NCBI RefSeq assembly: GCF_001428045.1
Contig: NZ_LMSD01000013.1
Span: forward strand, 1-64,000
Length of the DNA: 64,000 nt
Direction of reading: 5' to 3'
Origin: Paenibacillus sp. Soil750
GTDB lineage: Bacteria; Bacillota; Bacilli; Paenibacillales; NBRC-103111
Part shown: positions 43,599-53,800 of the stretch, in pieces
Layout: every line of letters starts with the position of its first letter
How positions within the stretch are numbered: position 1 is the first letter of the stretch
Position numbers and translations under genes: made by a program
Notes under the pieces: generated by a model
Databases searched by the model: none
Seen by the model: only the letters and a program-made list of their open reading frames with translations
Told to the model about the DNA's origin: nothing

Positions 43599-43625
43599 GG
43601 AAGCCAGAGCAGTCTCTTGGCTTCC
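43599..43625 (-). terminator. Hairpin between binding protein and hydrolase genes
   Basis: GGAAGCCA and TGGCTTCC form an 8-bp stem with an 11-nt loop, followed on the minus strand by TTCTTCATTT. It is a leaky terminator or stability element that would favour the binding protein over the hydrolase. Confidence 0.5.
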
Positions 43626-43636
43626 TAATCCGTCTC

Positions 43637-45253
43637 TTACTTCCAAAGATCCATGCGTTTCTTATAGTTGTCGTTGATGATTTTCTCCACTTTCTCATCG
43701 CCTGCTGTCTTCATATCGGCAAGCATTTTATCGAACAGTGCAGCTGCATCCGTTTCCGTTTTGGAAATGATCACTTTCGTAATGGTCTGACTCATGATAT
43801 CTGAAATTTTCTGACTGACGAGCGCATCCGGGGTACCGCCGGCAGGGCCGAGATTATCATACGCCGCTGTTTCCCACACTGTATCGGACAAGTTCTTCAG
43901 TGCCATCTGGTCGATCTCGTTACGTGAGTAACGTCCCGGCAAATCATACGGCGTACCATCGGAGCCTTTACCGTTCTTCACGAACCAAGTCCATTTGCGA
44001 ATACCTGTTTTCTTCGCATAGTTATCCCAATCGTCTTTGAAACCTTGAAGAACTTCTGGACGCGGTGTATGTTTACCGTCCTTCTGATCCCAGTGCACTC
44101 CCTCAATTCCCCACATCAGCAGGTATTGCCCTTCTTCGCTAGCTAGGAAGTCAATGAGTTTCATCGTTCTTTCCGGATTTTTATTCGTCTTTGTAATTGC
44201 AATTGCATCCCAACCAAGCGAGCTTTTTGGCCCTAAGGTCGTTTTTGCAGGGTCAACGCCTGGTCCGACAATTTTATACGGGTAAACCTGCTTCTCAATG
44301 CCGCCTTCTTTCTTCAGCACACCGTTAGGCGTGCCGAAATCCCAATAAGCGCCAGGTGATGCAAATACAAGACCTTTGGAAATTTTCTGCTCCCACGTTT
44401 GCTTCTTATTAACAGGCCATTCTGGATCAATTAAACCTTCACGGTACAACTTATTGATATACATCAGCATGTCCTTATATTTCGGATCCTTCACATCATA
44501 TTTCAGCGTTCCATTATCTTCGTAGTACACTCTCATTCCCCACATGCCTTTAAACGTTCCGAGCACAGCGCCCATGTTTTCACCGTTGAAGCTCATCGGG
44601 TATACATCTTTGCCATCCACCTTACCAAGCTTTGTTTTAAAATCCTTCAGTAGAGCTTCGAATTCATCTGTCGTGAACGGCTTTCCGCCTTCAGCTTTGT
44701 CTGGAGCAATCTGTTTCAGCCAATCCTTCCGCATATTTATGCCGAATACAGGTTCATTCTCTTGGCCGTACCAGTTAGAAAGATAATAGTTTTTACCATC
44801 GGTAAAACGCGTCTTTTTCAAAGTGTCCCCATACATTTTCTGAACGTTAGGACCGAATTTCGCAATGAGATCATCCAGTGGAATAATGGCCCCTGCGGCT
44901 ATGTACTTACTAACGATATCTCCGCGGTCCATTAGAACAAGATCCGGCAGATCGCTGCTGGCGAGCATCAGATTCAGCTTTTCGGAAGGATTACCGGTTG
45001 GCTGCTGAATTTCAATCGTGACTCCCGTTCGTTTCGTAATTTCCTTAGCAACTTCATTGGTAAACGCATCACCCGTATTTTTATCAAAAAAAGTCATTTT
45101 GATCGGTGTCATATCATTTGCTTTGTTATCGGTTGTGGCTGCTGGCTTATCACTGGAGGAAGCTGTATTTTCTTTGGTCGTACAACCAGCAATGACTGAA
45201 CCCATAAGAACCGCTGAAATCAGCACATTGAACGTTTTCTTCGTATTGAACAT
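43637..45253 (-). CDS. ABC sugar-binding lipoprotein (locus III)
   Basis: LplA-type binding lipoprotein, 538 residues, with lipobox VIAGC (C24) after MFNTKKTFNVLISAVLMGS. The mature part shows ASSDLPDLVLMDRGDIV, NMRKDWLKQIAPDKA and GIEGVHWDQKDGKHTPR. The ATG at 45253 has AAGGGGG 10 nt upstream; the frame is open to 45301 without a ribosome binding site. It lies downstream of its two permeases and upstream of an intracellular GH-D enzyme, so it probably imports oligosaccharides released by the secreted GH-D enzyme. Confidence 0.92.
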   Translation of the reverse strand: MFNTKKTFNVLISAVLMGSVIAGCTTKENTASSSDKPAATTDNKANDMTPIKMTFFDKNTGDAFTNEVAKEITKRTGVTIEIQQPTGNPSEKLNLMLASSDLPDLVLMDRGDIVSKYIAAGAIIPLDDLIAKFGPNVQKMYGDTLKKTRFTDGKNYYLSNWYGQENEPVFGINMRKDWLKQIAPDKAEGGKPFTTDEFEALLKDFKTKLGKVDGKDVYPMSFNGENMGAVLGTFKGMWGMRVYYEDNGTLKYDVKDPKYKDMLMYINKLYREGLIDPEWPVNKKQTWEQKISKGLVFASPGAYWDFGTPNGVLKKEGGIEKQVYPYKIVGPGVDPAKTTLGPKSSLGWDAIAITKTNKNPERTMKLIDFLASEEGQYLLMWGIEGVHWDQKDGKHTPRPEVLQGFKDDWDNYAKKTGIRKWTWFVKNGKGSDGTPYDLPGRYSRNEIDQMALKNLSDTVWETAAYDNLGPAGGTPDALVSQKISDIMSQTITKVIISKTETDAAALFDKMLADMKTAGDEKVEKIINDNYKKRMDLWK

Positions 45254-45372
45254 GAAATAAAATCCCCCTTGACTGAATGTATTTGAAACATATGCATGCA
45301 TGACTTACTAGGATATCGTCCTAACGTATACGAATGCGCCCAACCACCACCTTTCAGAAATGAGAACCTGAT

Positions 45373-46263
45373 TTAGGCTTTTACTGCTCCAACCGTCATC
45401 CCTTTGACAAAATACTTTTGCAGGAACGGATACACGATAACAATCGGGAGCGTTGCGACGATCGTTGCCGCCATGCGGATCGAATCCGACGATACGGCGA
45501 GACGTTTGGCCGAATCCGCCATTTGCTGCGCATCCGACACCATAGATGACGTCTGATACTGATTCAAAATTTTGACCAGAACCGCCTGTAAGGTCTTCAA
45601 TTCGGGCTTATACGTGAATACATAGGAATCGAACCAAGAATTCCAGTGACCGATCGCCGTAAACAAACCTATTGTTGCAAGCACTGGCGTTGTTAAAGGC
45701 AATATGATCATAACGAAGATTTGCAGATCGTTCGCACCGTCTATCTTCGCTGATTCATCTAATTCCCCAGGAAGCTGTTGAATAAATGTACGTACCAATA
45801 TCATATAGAATACATTCATAAGTCCTGGTGCAATGTACACCCAGAAGGTATCAATAAGGTGCAGGCTCTTTAGAATCATATAGTAAGGGATTAAGCCGCC
45901 GCCGAAGTACATCGTGAATATGAAGAACAGTGTAATGAATTTACCACCGACCAAATCACGCTTACTCAGCGGATAAGAAAGCAGACAGATGACCAGAACA
46001 GCGAGTGGCGTGCCAATCAGTGTACGTGCTATCGTCACTTTGAGCCCATTAATGATTTCCTGATCGCCTAGAATCTGTGCATAGCTTGTCAGGGAGAAAT
46101 CTCTTGGCCAGAAATAAACGCCGCCCCGGATCGTATCTTCCGCACTATTTAGAGAAAGTACAAGAATGTTCCAGAAGGGGTAGAACGTTGCGATAAACAT
46201 CAGTAAGAGGAACCCATAAACGAACCAAGCGAAGAAAACATCGCCTTTCGATTTTGTTCTCAT
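45373..46263 (-). CDS. ABC permease, YtcP/LplC type (locus III)
   Basis: A membrane subunit of 296 residues. The N-terminus reads FFAWFVYGFLLLMFIATFYP, the EAA loop DESAKIDGANDLQIFVMIILP and the end QKYFVKGMTVGAVKA. About six transmembrane segments are visible. The ribosome binding site (GGGTGGG) is modest. It is 30 nt downstream of the LplB-type permease and upstream of the binding protein, in the order permease-permease-binding protein also seen in locus I. Confidence 0.93.
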   Translation of the reverse strand: MRTKSKGDVFFAWFVYGFLLLMFIATFYPFWNILVLSLNSAEDTIRGGVYFWPRDFSLTSYAQILGDQEIINGLKVTIARTLIGTPLAVLVICLLSYPLSKRDLVGGKFITLFFIFTMYFGGGLIPYYMILKSLHLIDTFWVYIAPGLMNVFYMILVRTFIQQLPGELDESAKIDGANDLQIFVMIILPLTTPVLATIGLFTAIGHWNSWFDSYVFTYKPELKTLQAVLVKILNQYQTSSMVSDAQQMADSAKRLAVSSDSIRMAATIVATLPIVIVYPFLQKYFVKGMTVGAVKA

Positions 46264-46293
46264 GTAAACCCACCCATTCTTATCTTTTCTTAG

Positions 46294-47217
46294 TTAGAAC
46301 AATGACTGCTGATTCATTCGCTTGGATAACGAATTGACGCTAACCACGAGGATGAAGGCAATGACTGATTTGAACAACCCTACAGCAGCTCCATAAGAAA
46401 ACATGCCATTTTGCAACCCGTAACGGTACGTATAGGTATCGATAACATCCGAATATTTCAAGATCGTGTTATTTTGCAATAAATACTGCTGATCGAACCC
46501 CGCGTTCAAAATACCCCCTATTGATAAAATAGCCAGAATGACAATCGTAGGGCGTAAAGACGGAAGTGTTACATGGAACATTTGGCGCATGCGACTGGCC
46601 CCGTCAACTCTTGCTGCTTCATATAGTTCGGGATTGATAGCGGCTATTGCTGCCAAATACATGATTGCATTAAATCCCATATCCTTCCACATATTCGAGA
46701 CGGCAATGATCCCCCAGAAATAATGACCATTTTGGAAAAATTGCACCGGTTGCTCTGTGATGTGCAGGAGCATCAATATCTTGTTGATCAGCCCCTGTGA
46801 AGAAAGCAGTGTGATGATGATGTTTGCTGCTATGACCCAAGAGATAAAGTGAGGTAAGTAGGATACCGTTTGCATCACTTTTTTGAATAAACCCGTTTTC
46901 ACCTCATTGAGCATTAAAGCCAGCAGGATGGGGGCCGGAAATCCGATTAACAGCGATAAGAAGCTTTGCGCAATCGTATTCCGCATAATGATATAGAAAT
47001 CACCGCTAGTAAAAAAGTACCGAAACCACTCGAAACCGACAAACTTACTTGTAAAAAACTGATGAAAAAATGAACCTCCGCCGGGCGAGTAATTGATAAA
47101 CGCCATGTATAAGCCGAACATTGGACCATACGAGAATAATAGGGTAGAGATGAAAGCCGGCAGGATCATGACGTATAAGTATTTTTGGCTCTTCATCCTT
47201 CTGAGTCGCGCTTCCAT
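46294..47217 (-). CDS. ABC permease, LplB type (locus III)
   Basis: The partner permease, 307 residues. MEARLRRMKSQKYLYVMILP begins the protein; the EAA loop is YEAARVDGASRMRQMFHVTLP. The ATG at 47217 is chosen for its AAGGCGGG 8 nt upstream; the frame is open to 47349 but the extra 44 residues are not family-like. It is the first gene of the importer-hydrolase operon and is divergent from the response regulator gene. Confidence 0.92.
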   Translation of the reverse strand: MEARLRRMKSQKYLYVMILPAFISTLLFSYGPMFGLYMAFINYSPGGGSFFHQFFTSKFVGFEWFRYFFTSGDFYIIMRNTIAQSFLSLLIGFPAPILLALMLNEVKTGLFKKVMQTVSYLPHFISWVIAANIIITLLSSQGLINKILMLLHITEQPVQFFQNGHYFWGIIAVSNMWKDMGFNAIMYLAAIAAINPELYEAARVDGASRMRQMFHVTLPSLRPTIVILAILSIGGILNAGFDQQYLLQNNTILKYSDVIDTYTYRYGLQNGMFSYGAAVGLFKSVIAFILVVSVNSLSKRMNQQSLF

Positions 47218-47292
47218 GTGGTTAACCCGCCTTTTCCAGGCTGCGACGGCTAATGCCGCTCGATCACAACCATCATCATTTTGTATATTCTC

Positions 47293-47304
47293 ATTATAGG
47301 AATG
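47293..47304 (-). promoter_or_regulatory. -10 element of the locus III importer operon
   Basis: CATTCCTATAAT on the minus strand, 75 nt before the start codon. The hexamer 17 nt upstream is TAGAAT, not a -35 box, so an activator is probably needed. The same 12-mer precedes the secreted GH-D gene at 54989-55000. Confidence 0.5.
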
Positions 47305-47446
47305 GGCAATTAACAATTCTATACAAACATCCTCCGAAACGTATTCCAAATGAACGATCCTTGGGTTTGGTCATTGTTTATTTGAGCTATACGTTTTACA
47401 ATAAATGGTGTTATAACTGGCGTTTAGAAAGGTGGTAGCGCTCTCA

Positions 47447-48985
47447 ATGTACAGCATACTGCTAGTAGACGATGAAAAAATGGAGCTCGAGATGCTCGCT
47501 GATTACGTTCGCTGGGGTGACATGGGTATTCGTGTCGCTGGCACAGCGAAGAACGGAAGAGAAGCGCTTCAGCGCATGGAAGAACTTCGACCTGATATCA
47601 TATTAACCGACGTCCGTATGCCTGTTATGGATGGCCTGGAATTCAGCAGGCGAGCCAAACAGATCAATCGCAATGTCCAAGTCGTATTCCTAAGTGGTCA
47701 TGATGAATTCCACTATATTAAAGCAGCGCTGTCCGTTGAAGCGATCGGCTATTTGTTGAAGCCACTTGATATGGGAGAGCTTCAACTTTTAATGGAGAAA
47801 GTGAAACAGAAGTGTGAGGAATTCCGGATTTCCTCTCAGACCTCGGAAGTCCTCAAAGAATCCTATCTGAGAGAGCTGGTGCAGGAAAGTAGTCCTCTGG
47901 TTAGATCCCAATGGATCGAGAAACTAGTCTTGCTGCCATCTTCGATCCCTTCAAGCGGTCTTTTTCAATTGATCTACCTAACTATTGACCCTGTTAACCA
48001 TTATGGTGTGGAGCTCGTAACACAGATCCGCAATTTCGCACAGGCGGAAATCCCTCGTTCCTTTCTCTGTCAAATGAAAGAAGGAACCTTCCTACTTCTC
48101 TGCCACAAGCAAGATACAGCGTCACTCGAGCTATACCATGCAGCGGAGCAACTGATTCGCTATATCAACGACAATAATAACGTGATCATTTCAATCGGTG
48201 TCTCCGACATACAGATGGGCTTGGACAGCCTATACGAACTATATGTCGGCGCCAAACGAGCGAATGAAAGCAAGTTTTATTACGGCTTGGGGACATGTAC
48301 AAGGGCCGATCAAGCTGTCGAGCCGGTGTACAAAGAGGTGAACCCTGAACAGGCAATTGCTTCACTTTGTCATGCTATTTCCCATTTACAAGAAGCTGCC
48401 GCCAGCACTGTTATTCAAGACTTCTTTAACGAATTGCGCACCTCCAAGGTCGATCGAGACCTAGTCTGCTCAAGCTCATTGCGCCTTATTACCGCCATCG
48501 AGCAGCATTTCACCAATATTATCGGTGGTGACTCCGTGAATGCCATGTATGTCGACGATTGGAAGGGGATAGCCACTTATTCAACCATCAATGAAATTGA
48601 AAATCACATTTTGGGTGTCTGTCATGCCATCCTCTCCCTTATGAAAGAAAAGGACAAGGACAAGAATCTTTATATTATTCATCAAATTACTCATCTTATC
48701 GACAACAGCTTCAGCAGACAGTTAACCATCGAGGATCTTGCGAAACAAGTGTATCTGTCACCCAATTACGTACGAACTTTATTTAAGGAAAAAACGGGAG
48801 AAACGATATTGGAATATTTGACACGCATACGCATTCATCATGCAGCTGAGTTACTAAAGGATAAATCCAAAAAAATCCATGAGATTGCTGCATCCGTTGG
48901 ATACGAAAACGTCTCTTATTTCTGCTCCGTATTTCAAAAGTTCAAAGGAACGACACCTAACGAATACCGGAAAAAACTTTTATGA
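47447..48985 (+). CDS. YesN-type response regulator (REC + AraC), locus III
   Basis: A DNA-binding response regulator of 512 residues. The receiver domain has D8/D9, phospho-acceptor D55 in ILTDVRMPVMDG and the Lys in YLLKPL. A middle region without known function follows. The C-terminal AraC domain has two helix-turn-helix motifs (DLAKQVYLSPNYVRTLFKEK; EIAASVGYENVSYFCSVFQK). The ATG at 47447 has AAAGGTGG upstream; a GTG at 47432 is less likely. Its end overlaps the kinase start by 4 nt (ATGA). Note that regulator precedes kinase here, the reverse of locus II. Targets are probably the flanking importer operon and GH-D genes. Confidence 0.93.
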   Translation: MYSILLVDDEKMELEMLADYVRWGDMGIRVAGTAKNGREALQRMEELRPDIILTDVRMPVMDGLEFSRRAKQINRNVQVVFLSGHDEFHYIKAALSVEAIGYLLKPLDMGELQLLMEKVKQKCEEFRISSQTSEVLKESYLRELVQESSPLVRSQWIEKLVLLPSSIPSSGLFQLIYLTIDPVNHYGVELVTQIRNFAQAEIPRSFLCQMKEGTFLLLCHKQDTASLELYHAAEQLIRYINDNNNVIISIGVSDIQMGLDSLYELYVGAKRANESKFYYGLGTCTRADQAVEPVYKEVNPEQAIASLCHAISHLQEAAASTVIQDFFNELRTSKVDRDLVCSSSLRLITAIEQHFTNIIGGDSVNAMYVDDWKGIATYSTINEIENHILGVCHAILSLMKEKDKDKNLYIIHQITHLIDNSFSRQLTIEDLAKQVYLSPNYVRTLFKEKTGETILEYLTRIRIHHAAELLKDKSKKIHEIAASVGYENVSYFCSVFQKFKGTTPNEYRKKLL

Positions 48986-50757
48986 AACAGAGACGATTGC
49001 CATGGCCACTCCGATTTGTAGCCAAAACGTTTCTTAATCTCAATTTGAATCGTAAATTATTCGCCGTCTTTTGCATCGTTTCAATCTTACCCTTATTGTT
49101 TTTCGTCAAATATTCCTATGACACGACCAAACAGGAGTTAACGACACAAATATACTCCAATATGATTGCAACAACCGATCAAATTAACACGAACTTGGAA
49201 ACGAAACTTGATTCCTATTCGAAAATATCAGCTTCTATTTATTTGGATAATACGTTACGTCTGCTATTGATCAAAGATTACTCTGAAGACGAAACAGAGT
49301 ACGTGGATTCCTACATTTACTTCAATAATGTAATGAAAAATGTATTGGCAACGAATCCCGATATTCGGGCGGTATCCATCTACATAAGCAATACCACATT
49401 TCCTGCGGATAGCGTATATATTAAGCGAATTGATGCTGCAGCCAAAGCAACCAATTGGTACGCGTCTATCGCCAACTCTCATGGTAATGTGACTTACAGT
49501 GTTTCCACAAATACAGATGCCACTGAGCCTGTATTCACCCTTGCGCGATTGCTCAATAACAACAGCCTTAACTTTCCTTACGGTATTCTTACGTTCGAAA
49601 TTGCCGAAGCCGACATCTATCGGCTCATGGAGAAAGAAGATAAACATAAAGATATTTATATCGTCAATGAGAACGGCAATATTTTATCCAACCGCAATAA
49701 AGCGTATCTGAATCAAAATATCGACACCTTGATCCCCGGTACTTTCGGTGAGAACCAATCAGGAAGCTTTGACAGCATATACAATGGTGAAAAATCGCTC
49801 GTCGTTTACAATACGATTAAAAATGGCTGGAAAACGATTTCCGTTATCCCCTACAAGAGCTTCATGACGAATACTCAAAAAGCCTCTAAACGAGTTCTAC
49901 TCATGGCTTTAAGCAGTATAGCGATCTCCGTTGTTTTAATTTATATAACCTCACGGTTCTTCACCAAACGAATCGAATCCCTGCTTCAAGTCATCCGACG
50001 GGTAGAAAGGGAAGATTTTAATGTCAACATGACGTTTATGGGGCATGACGAAATTGGACAGCTATCCTTTGCCTTCCAAAAGATGACAGGTCGCCTCAAA
50101 GAATTGATCAATGAGGTCTACAAAAAGGAAATTGCAAAAAAAGAAGCGGAAATGAACATGCTGCAAGCCCAAATCAATCCGCACTTTTTATATAACACGC
50201 TGGCTTCTATCTCGGCATTAGCCATTAAGCATGGGGATAACAGAATTAACGAAATGGTCTCGCACCTCGCTAAGTTTTATCGAATTTCATTGAATAAAGG
50301 AAAAATGATATTACCCATCAGTGAAGAAATCAAACTCACGAAGTATTACCTTGCCATTCAACAACATCGATTTGAAGGACTGCTTCGACTCCATTATGAC
50401 ATTGATGATTCTGTCCTTGTTTATCAGACAGTTAAACTAGCCTTGCAGCCATTTGTAGAGAATGCCATCAATCATGCTGTTTGGGACGATGAAATGGGCA
50501 TTAATATTATCATTAGGGTGTACAGGGATGATTGTGATATTTATCTGGAAGTGATCGACGACGGGATGGGCATGCGGCCAGAAACACTTGGACTTGCTCT
50601 AAATAAAACCGATAACATTTCGGGGTATGGGATTACCAATGTTGACCAGCGGATCAAATTAGCCTTTGGCGACGAATACGGTGTTAATCTGTATAGCAAG
50701 TTTGGGATCGGAACGAAGGCGCAAATTCGTATTCCTCTGCACGGTATTCATTCTTAA
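48982..50757 (+). CDS. YesM-type sensor histidine kinase, locus III
   Basis: A membrane sensor kinase of 591 residues. TM1 is near 25-45, followed by an extracellular Cache-like sensor to about 300, TM2 near 304-325, HAMP, then the kinase. The phosphorylated residue is H401 in QINPHFLYNTL; the N box is FVENAINHAVWDD, and the G box is DDGMGM. It is translationally coupled to the response regulator. A strong bidirectional terminator follows. By location it senses the substrate or products of the secreted GH-D enzyme. Confidence 0.93.
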   Translation: MKQRRLPWPLRFVAKTFLNLNLNRKLFAVFCIVSILPLLFFVKYSYDTTKQELTTQIYSNMIATTDQINTNLETKLDSYSKISASIYLDNTLRLLLIKDYSEDETEYVDSYIYFNNVMKNVLATNPDIRAVSIYISNTTFPADSVYIKRIDAAAKATNWYASIANSHGNVTYSVSTNTDATEPVFTLARLLNNNSLNFPYGILTFEIAEADIYRLMEKEDKHKDIYIVNENGNILSNRNKAYLNQNIDTLIPGTFGENQSGSFDSIYNGEKSLVVYNTIKNGWKTISVIPYKSFMTNTQKASKRVLLMALSSIAISVVLIYITSRFFTKRIESLLQVIRRVEREDFNVNMTFMGHDEIGQLSFAFQKMTGRLKELINEVYKKEIAKKEAEMNMLQAQINPHFLYNTLASISALAIKHGDNRINEMVSHLAKFYRISLNKGKMILPISEEIKLTKYYLAIQQHRFEGLLRLHYDIDDSVLVYQTVKLALQPFVENAINHAVWDDEMGINIIIRVYRDDCDIYLEVIDDGMGMRPETLGLALNKTDNISGYGITNVDQRIKLAFGDEYGVNLYSKFGIGTKAQIRIPLHGIHS

Positions 50758-50786
50758 CCATAGTTGAAAAATACGACTAGTGAAAC

Positions 50787-50817
50787 AAAGGGGCTCTTGC
50801 GAGAGCCCCTTTCTTTT
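50787..50817. terminator. Bidirectional terminator between kinase and secreted GH-D gene
   Basis: AAAGGGGCTCT and AGAGCCCCTTT form an 11-bp perfect stem with a 4-nt loop. The plus strand continues CTTTT and the minus strand GTTT. It separates the convergent kinase and hydrolase genes. Confidence 0.9.
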
Positions 50818-50819
50818 AG

Positions 50820-53800
50820 CTATTTACTGGTCTTTTGGATGAAATAATCAATATCGGCAATAAGGATGTCAGAGAATTCTTTAGTGATCTTCTTGCCGGC
50901 AGTTAATACTTGCACAAAGATTCGCAGCGCTTTTAATTGCTGGACAGTCGCATCTTTATTATGGCTGCGTACAATCGCCTCCACTTTGGCAAGCAACTCC
51001 TTGCCCTTGTCTGATATTGTGATCGAACCATTCGCAACACCGATATTAATGAGATCCATGAAATGATTGGTATCCATCTCTACCTGCAGCGTATACGTAT
51101 TTGCTGTCACATTGCCGGCCAGATCCGTCCCGATGATCTCAATCACATGGTTTCCAACGGCTAAGGATGCAGGGACAGCTTGAACTGGATTGCCCGAGTT
51201 TTTCTTATCCAGTTGAATGTTGCTATTGCCTATGCCGCTTAACGCATCCGTGATCTGAACCGATAGGTTCAACGGATCTGTCTGCCAAATTGTTAATGGA
51301 CCGTTTATTTGGACAACGGGTGCCGTACGATCGATGCCTACCGTCACTTGCTTAGATGCCTCCACATTGCCGTATCGATCCTTCGAACGATAATGAACGC
51401 TGTAAGCACCTTCCGTGGATAGCGTCACAGGTCCATTAACCGTTACCCAATTTCCGCTATTTAGCTGATATTCAGTCAACAGTATGCCGGTGCCTCCCAG
51501 TTGATCCACTGCGCTGAAGGTCATCTTGATATCTTTATTGGTAAAAGTGCCGGCACCGCTGATCCCGTCGAAGATGACGTTGGTCGTAGGAGGAACTGTA
51601 TCTAGCTGAAGCTTAAATAGTTTAGATTCGGCGGGCTTCAGGGTTACATTCAGCATACCGCTCACCTTATCCTCGGCTCCTGTCCATAGATCCGTTCGTA
51701 GATAGTTACTGGCGCCATTCAATCCAGCACGGGCCAAATCAATGGACTTCGTCGCAGAGGAAGCTCCGCTATAATTGAAGACAGCCACATAATACGAACC
51801 ATTGTGATTCAAGACGAAGGTCTCGGCCGCATTCGCTCCCGTATTTCCTTCCACTGCTTGGAAAGCCTTACCTAGTATAGCGACTTGGTTGATTGCCTTG
51901 TTTGTCAATAATTCGTTCATGTAGGCTTGTGCGGTCTCATTATGAACGTCATCCGAATTCAAGAAAACGGTACCCGAAATAACGGCGGAATTTACTCTGC
52001 TGCGCGCCTCATCCATGGAACTTGCCCTCGACAACGACATATGATCTGGGTCGGTGTAAGGATAAATCGTTCCGTTCTGCCACCAACCATAGGTGAGCGA
52101 GTTCAGCTCATATTCAGTTTCACTGATTTTGCCATATACATCACAAGATATTCGACGGCTGTGCGCATATTGACTAGGAAATAACGGCGCAATCGATTCG
52201 CTAATGAACATGCTGCCATTTATGACATGATTCACGTACGCCATCCCTTGATTATAAGCTTGAATACCGGTGGTTACAGTCGGGTCGGCATGCTTCCCTT
52301 CTAAAGAACCGTGTGTTAAGAAATCCAATTTAATATACGTGAAACCTAAAGCCTTAAATTTACCCAAAAAATAGTCCATTCGTGCCTTCGTACCCGGATG
52401 AGTTGGATCAAGTGCATAGGCGCCATCCAGCGTAGGTAAGATTTTCCCCGTGCTATCTCTCAGTACGATGTCTCCGTACGTATATTGATTGTTCGTCCCC
52501 TCAACCGTCTGACTCATATTCGTGCCCCAGTAGACGAAGGGTCCCCAATAAATACCGGCTTGCTGACCATTTTGGTGAATGGTTGTCACCGCATTTTGCA
52601 GCTGAGTATCTGTTAAATTATCCCAATAGGAGTCTAAGTTAATGTAGAGTGAGCCCTTATTGTTAAAAGATTTGTTTTGTAGGTGCTCCTTGAAATAATT
52701 CGACGTGTCGATGACATCTTGGTAGGTGAGATCGCTGCCGTAGGCTCCCCAACTGTTCCAGCCAACCGGAACCTCGTGGGCAACTGAGCCCTGGAAGCTT
52801 AATGGCGGAGTAAACACGGCGTTCGCACGCCCGTATTCCTCGAGACCATCACGGTAGTCGGCAAAGTAGCCGACAAACATAGTTGGCGATGTTACTTCCG
52901 TACCCGAAATGCTTCCGTGAGGCACAGTATCGTGTGTAATGTTGGATGATGCTCCGCCATACACCGTGAGGTTGTTCAATTTATTATTGGAACCGTTCCA
53001 GGAAATACCCGTCTTCCACATATCATGCGTGACAGAGCCGATCACGAGACCATTCCGATTCGCATTATTGTAAATAGCCGTTACTTCATAACCCGTGTTC
53101 GACGTGTTGATCGATTGGGCTTTATACCGTATCCAATTATCATTATCAAAAGGGACAAATAGCGCTCTATTATCCGCATAGCTGCCAATATCCACGCCGC
53201 CACTATTGTTCACAACAATAGGTGCTATGGTATTCGTCGTCATGGATGCGGTGTTAGCCGCTTTTAACTGAGTCAGGAAGAAGTTCTTCCCTTCATACAA
53301 GGTATAGACTTGATGAAGCGTAGGTTTACCAGGCGATTCGTTAATGACGGTAAAACGAACTCCTACGCCGAAACCGTCATGAACGGGGACGATCGCCGCG
53401 TCTGATAAGGTATGCTGTGGATAACTCTTGCTAGTGACGAGCTCGCCCAATTGTAGGCTGCCGTAAACGCCTTTTACAATTTTGGCATCCTTCCATGAAT
53501 AATCGGCCATGCCGCTATCCGTATGGTACGTAATAGTCGTATCACCATTCGAAAAAGTCGCGCCATACGTATAATGTGTTACGGTAATGGCACCGTACTG
53601 CTTGGACTCGCTTGGTTCGCCAAGACTGCTGTCGACATAATCGTCATCGCCAGGATTCTGTTCAATCTTCGGACCGACGACGATTTTATCCAAATCCGGG
53701 GAGTAGCCGTTGCCGTCAGCGAACTGGATCGTGTTGCTGCCAGCCACTAGAGCCAAAGGAATCACATACGTATTCACCGTGTTCCAGTCCGGTGTTTTGG

